From an uncultured Porphyromonadaceae bacterium (lineage in GTDB: Bacteria > Bacteroidota > Bacteroidia > Bacteroidales > Muribaculaceae): a stretch of 15,305 bases of DNA. The stretch spans positions 1-15,305 of the forward strand of contig CAMWQY010000023.1 in NCBI GenBank assembly GCA_947176355.1. The letters are read 5' to 3'. Within the stretch, counting starts at the first letter, position 1. Every line of letters begins with the position of its first letter. Under the pieces are notes generated by a model that was given only the letters and a program-made list of their open reading frames with translations, searched no databases and was not told the DNA's origin. Below, one piece after another: positions 14,446-15,305 of this stretch. The position numbers and the translations under genes were made by a program.

Positions 14446-15198
14446 TTATAGGCGTCCTTCTTCGTTGTAGGAGTAGAAACCATTGGTGGTGATGATGACA
14501 TGGTCAAGCAGACGGAGATCCATAGTCTTGCATGCATCGGCAAGTTTGCGGGTGATGCTGTCGTCTTGGATTGATGGCCTCATAGTCCCTGATGGGTGGT
14601 TGTGACACATTACTACTCCTTGGGCATCTTCGAGCAAGGCTCTCTTGAGTATCATCTTAGTATCGAAAACAGATGCGATGGAACTTCCACTTGTGAGCCG
14701 GAATTCTTTGATCACTTCGTTTCTTCTATTGAGAAGCATAATCCACACTTCTTCATGGTCGAGGTTGGCTATGCGATAACGCATGCGGTCGTGGATGCAT
14801 TGTGCCGTCTTTATTTGGTCAAGTCGGAGTGTAGCTTTATCGATGATCTCTTTCTGGTAGCGTCGCATCACTTCCATCATGGCCTCAATCTGAAGCGCCT
14901 TGGCTTCTCCGATTCCTTTGGTCAGCGTAAGTTCACTGCGCGAGCGACGTTCCAAGCGGAGTAGGGAATTGTCATTGTCGTTCATCAACTGGCGACATAG
15001 ATCAGTGATTGGCAGTCCGGGTTGTCCGGTACGCAAGATGAGGGCGAGCAGCTCTGCCGTGGTAAGCGAACCTATTCCATGGTTGATGGCTCGTTCGCGA
15101 GGCCGCTCTTCGGAAATCATCTCTTTTATCTTTAGAGGTTGATTGCCGATAGCTATATCCGGCTCCTGCGCCTCCAGACCGAAATCTTCACGTTTCAT
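14446..15198 (-). CDS. radC: RadC family JAB/MPN-domain protein
   Basis: 250 residues from ATG 15198. The frame stays open to about 15297, but a clear GAGGAAGG lies about 6 bases before this ATG, and the family begins at about this distance before KIKEMISEERPRERAINHG. A helix-hairpin-helix-like region spans about 40-105 (SLTTAELLALILRTG, LTKGIGEAKALQ). The JAMM zinc site is His199 and His201 in CHNHPSG with Asp212, and an upstream Glu150. The name comes from an old assignment to DNA repair; that role is doubtful, and the biochemical function of the metalloprotease-like domain is unknown. Homologs are often on mobile DNA, but this one is the housekeeping type (UPF0758) of normal length. The 107 bases beyond the start hold no complete promoter; a near-match CAACTTTG lies at 15302-15295, with its -33 region outside the window. 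Confidence 0.93.
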   Translation of the reverse strand: MKREDFGLEAQEPDIAIGNQPLKIKEMISEERPRERAINHGIGSLTTAELLALILRTGQPGLPITDLCRQLMNDNDNSLLRLERRSRSELTLTKGIGEAKALQIEAMMEVMRRYQKEIIDKATLRLDQIKTAQCIHDRMRYRIANLDHEEVWIMLLNRRNEVIKEFRLTSGSSIASVFDTKMILKRALLEDAQGVVMCHNHPSGTMRPSIQDDSITRKLADACKTMDLRLLDHVIITTNGFYSYNEEGRL

Positions 15199-15305
15199 TT
15201 TCCCTTCCTCATTTTTATTTCCTGCTGTTCGTCTCTGCCATGTCGCAGCAGAATTTTCCATGTGTATGCCCGGATGAAACCTGTGCCGTAACCCCAAAGT
15301 TGCAC

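Noticed and set aside
14900..15142. An 80-residue plus-strand frame over radC
   Set aside because: Antisense to the conserved RadC helix-hairpin-helix region.
1..15305. tRNA, rRNA, CRISPR array, insertion sequence or prophage
   Set aside because: No cloverleaf-like spacer, no regularly spaced repeats with unique spacers, and no transposase, integrase or phage gene were seen.

Overview
The window reads as a stretch of a Bacteroidota chromosome, order Bacteroidales, most likely a gut lineage close to Muribaculaceae (the family is inferred; the order is well supported). The support is: several promoters of the Bacteroidota type (TTG or TTTG, 20 bases, then TAnnTTTG); a PorQ-type protein of the type IX secretion system; a DUF3575 outer-membrane protein; a short secreted TonB C-terminal-domain protein; and weak or absent Shine-Dalgarno sequences at most starts.

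Layout. (1) 1-2264, minus strand: an accessory block. A DUF3575 protein, cut by the window edge, follows a 403-residue protein built from six helix-turn-helix-like repeats. Upstream of the pair is a 215-bp segment bounded by perfect 24-bp inverted repeats, with a leftward TAnnTTTG box just inside the left arm. This has the architecture of an invertible, phase-variable promoter and is the most interesting object here. (2) 2265-3475, minus strand: a UDP-glucuronate 4-epimerase-like gene with its own promoter and terminator. (3) 3705-5556: porQ (+) convergent with the TonB-domain gene (-). (4) 5729-10740, plus strand: phosphoglycerate mutase (gpmI), a 5'-nucleotidase-type metallophosphatase, a GH3 beta-N-acetylhexosaminidase lipoprotein and a small winged-helix protein. 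(5) 10941-14435, plus strand: a Xaa-Pro aminopeptidase and replicative helicase dnaB, 7 bases apart, then a small single-pass membrane protein and a strong bidirectional terminator. (6) 14446-15198, minus strand: radC.

How the genes work together. Most are housekeeping singletons (glycolysis, nucleotide salvage, wall recycling, peptide turnover, replication) without a shared pathway. The exception is the left block. Transcription from the epimerase gene is stopped by a terminator at 2265-2298, and the fixed flank between the left inverted repeat and the repeat-HTH gene has no TAnnTTTG box. Expression of the repeat-HTH gene, and perhaps of DUF3575 and genes beyond the edge, may therefore depend on the orientation of the segment. 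DUF3575 genes often sit in fimbria-like loci, so phase-variable surface structures are a reasonable hypothesis. No recombinase gene is in the window.

The intergenic spaces carry two kinds of dispersed repeat: CACGCAAAGGCGCAAAGG-type words, and 7-bp-period AT-rich arrays. Two of the arrays lie inside related palindrome-ended elements (TTAAGTAG ... CTACTTAA) near 7.4 kb and 10.8 kb.
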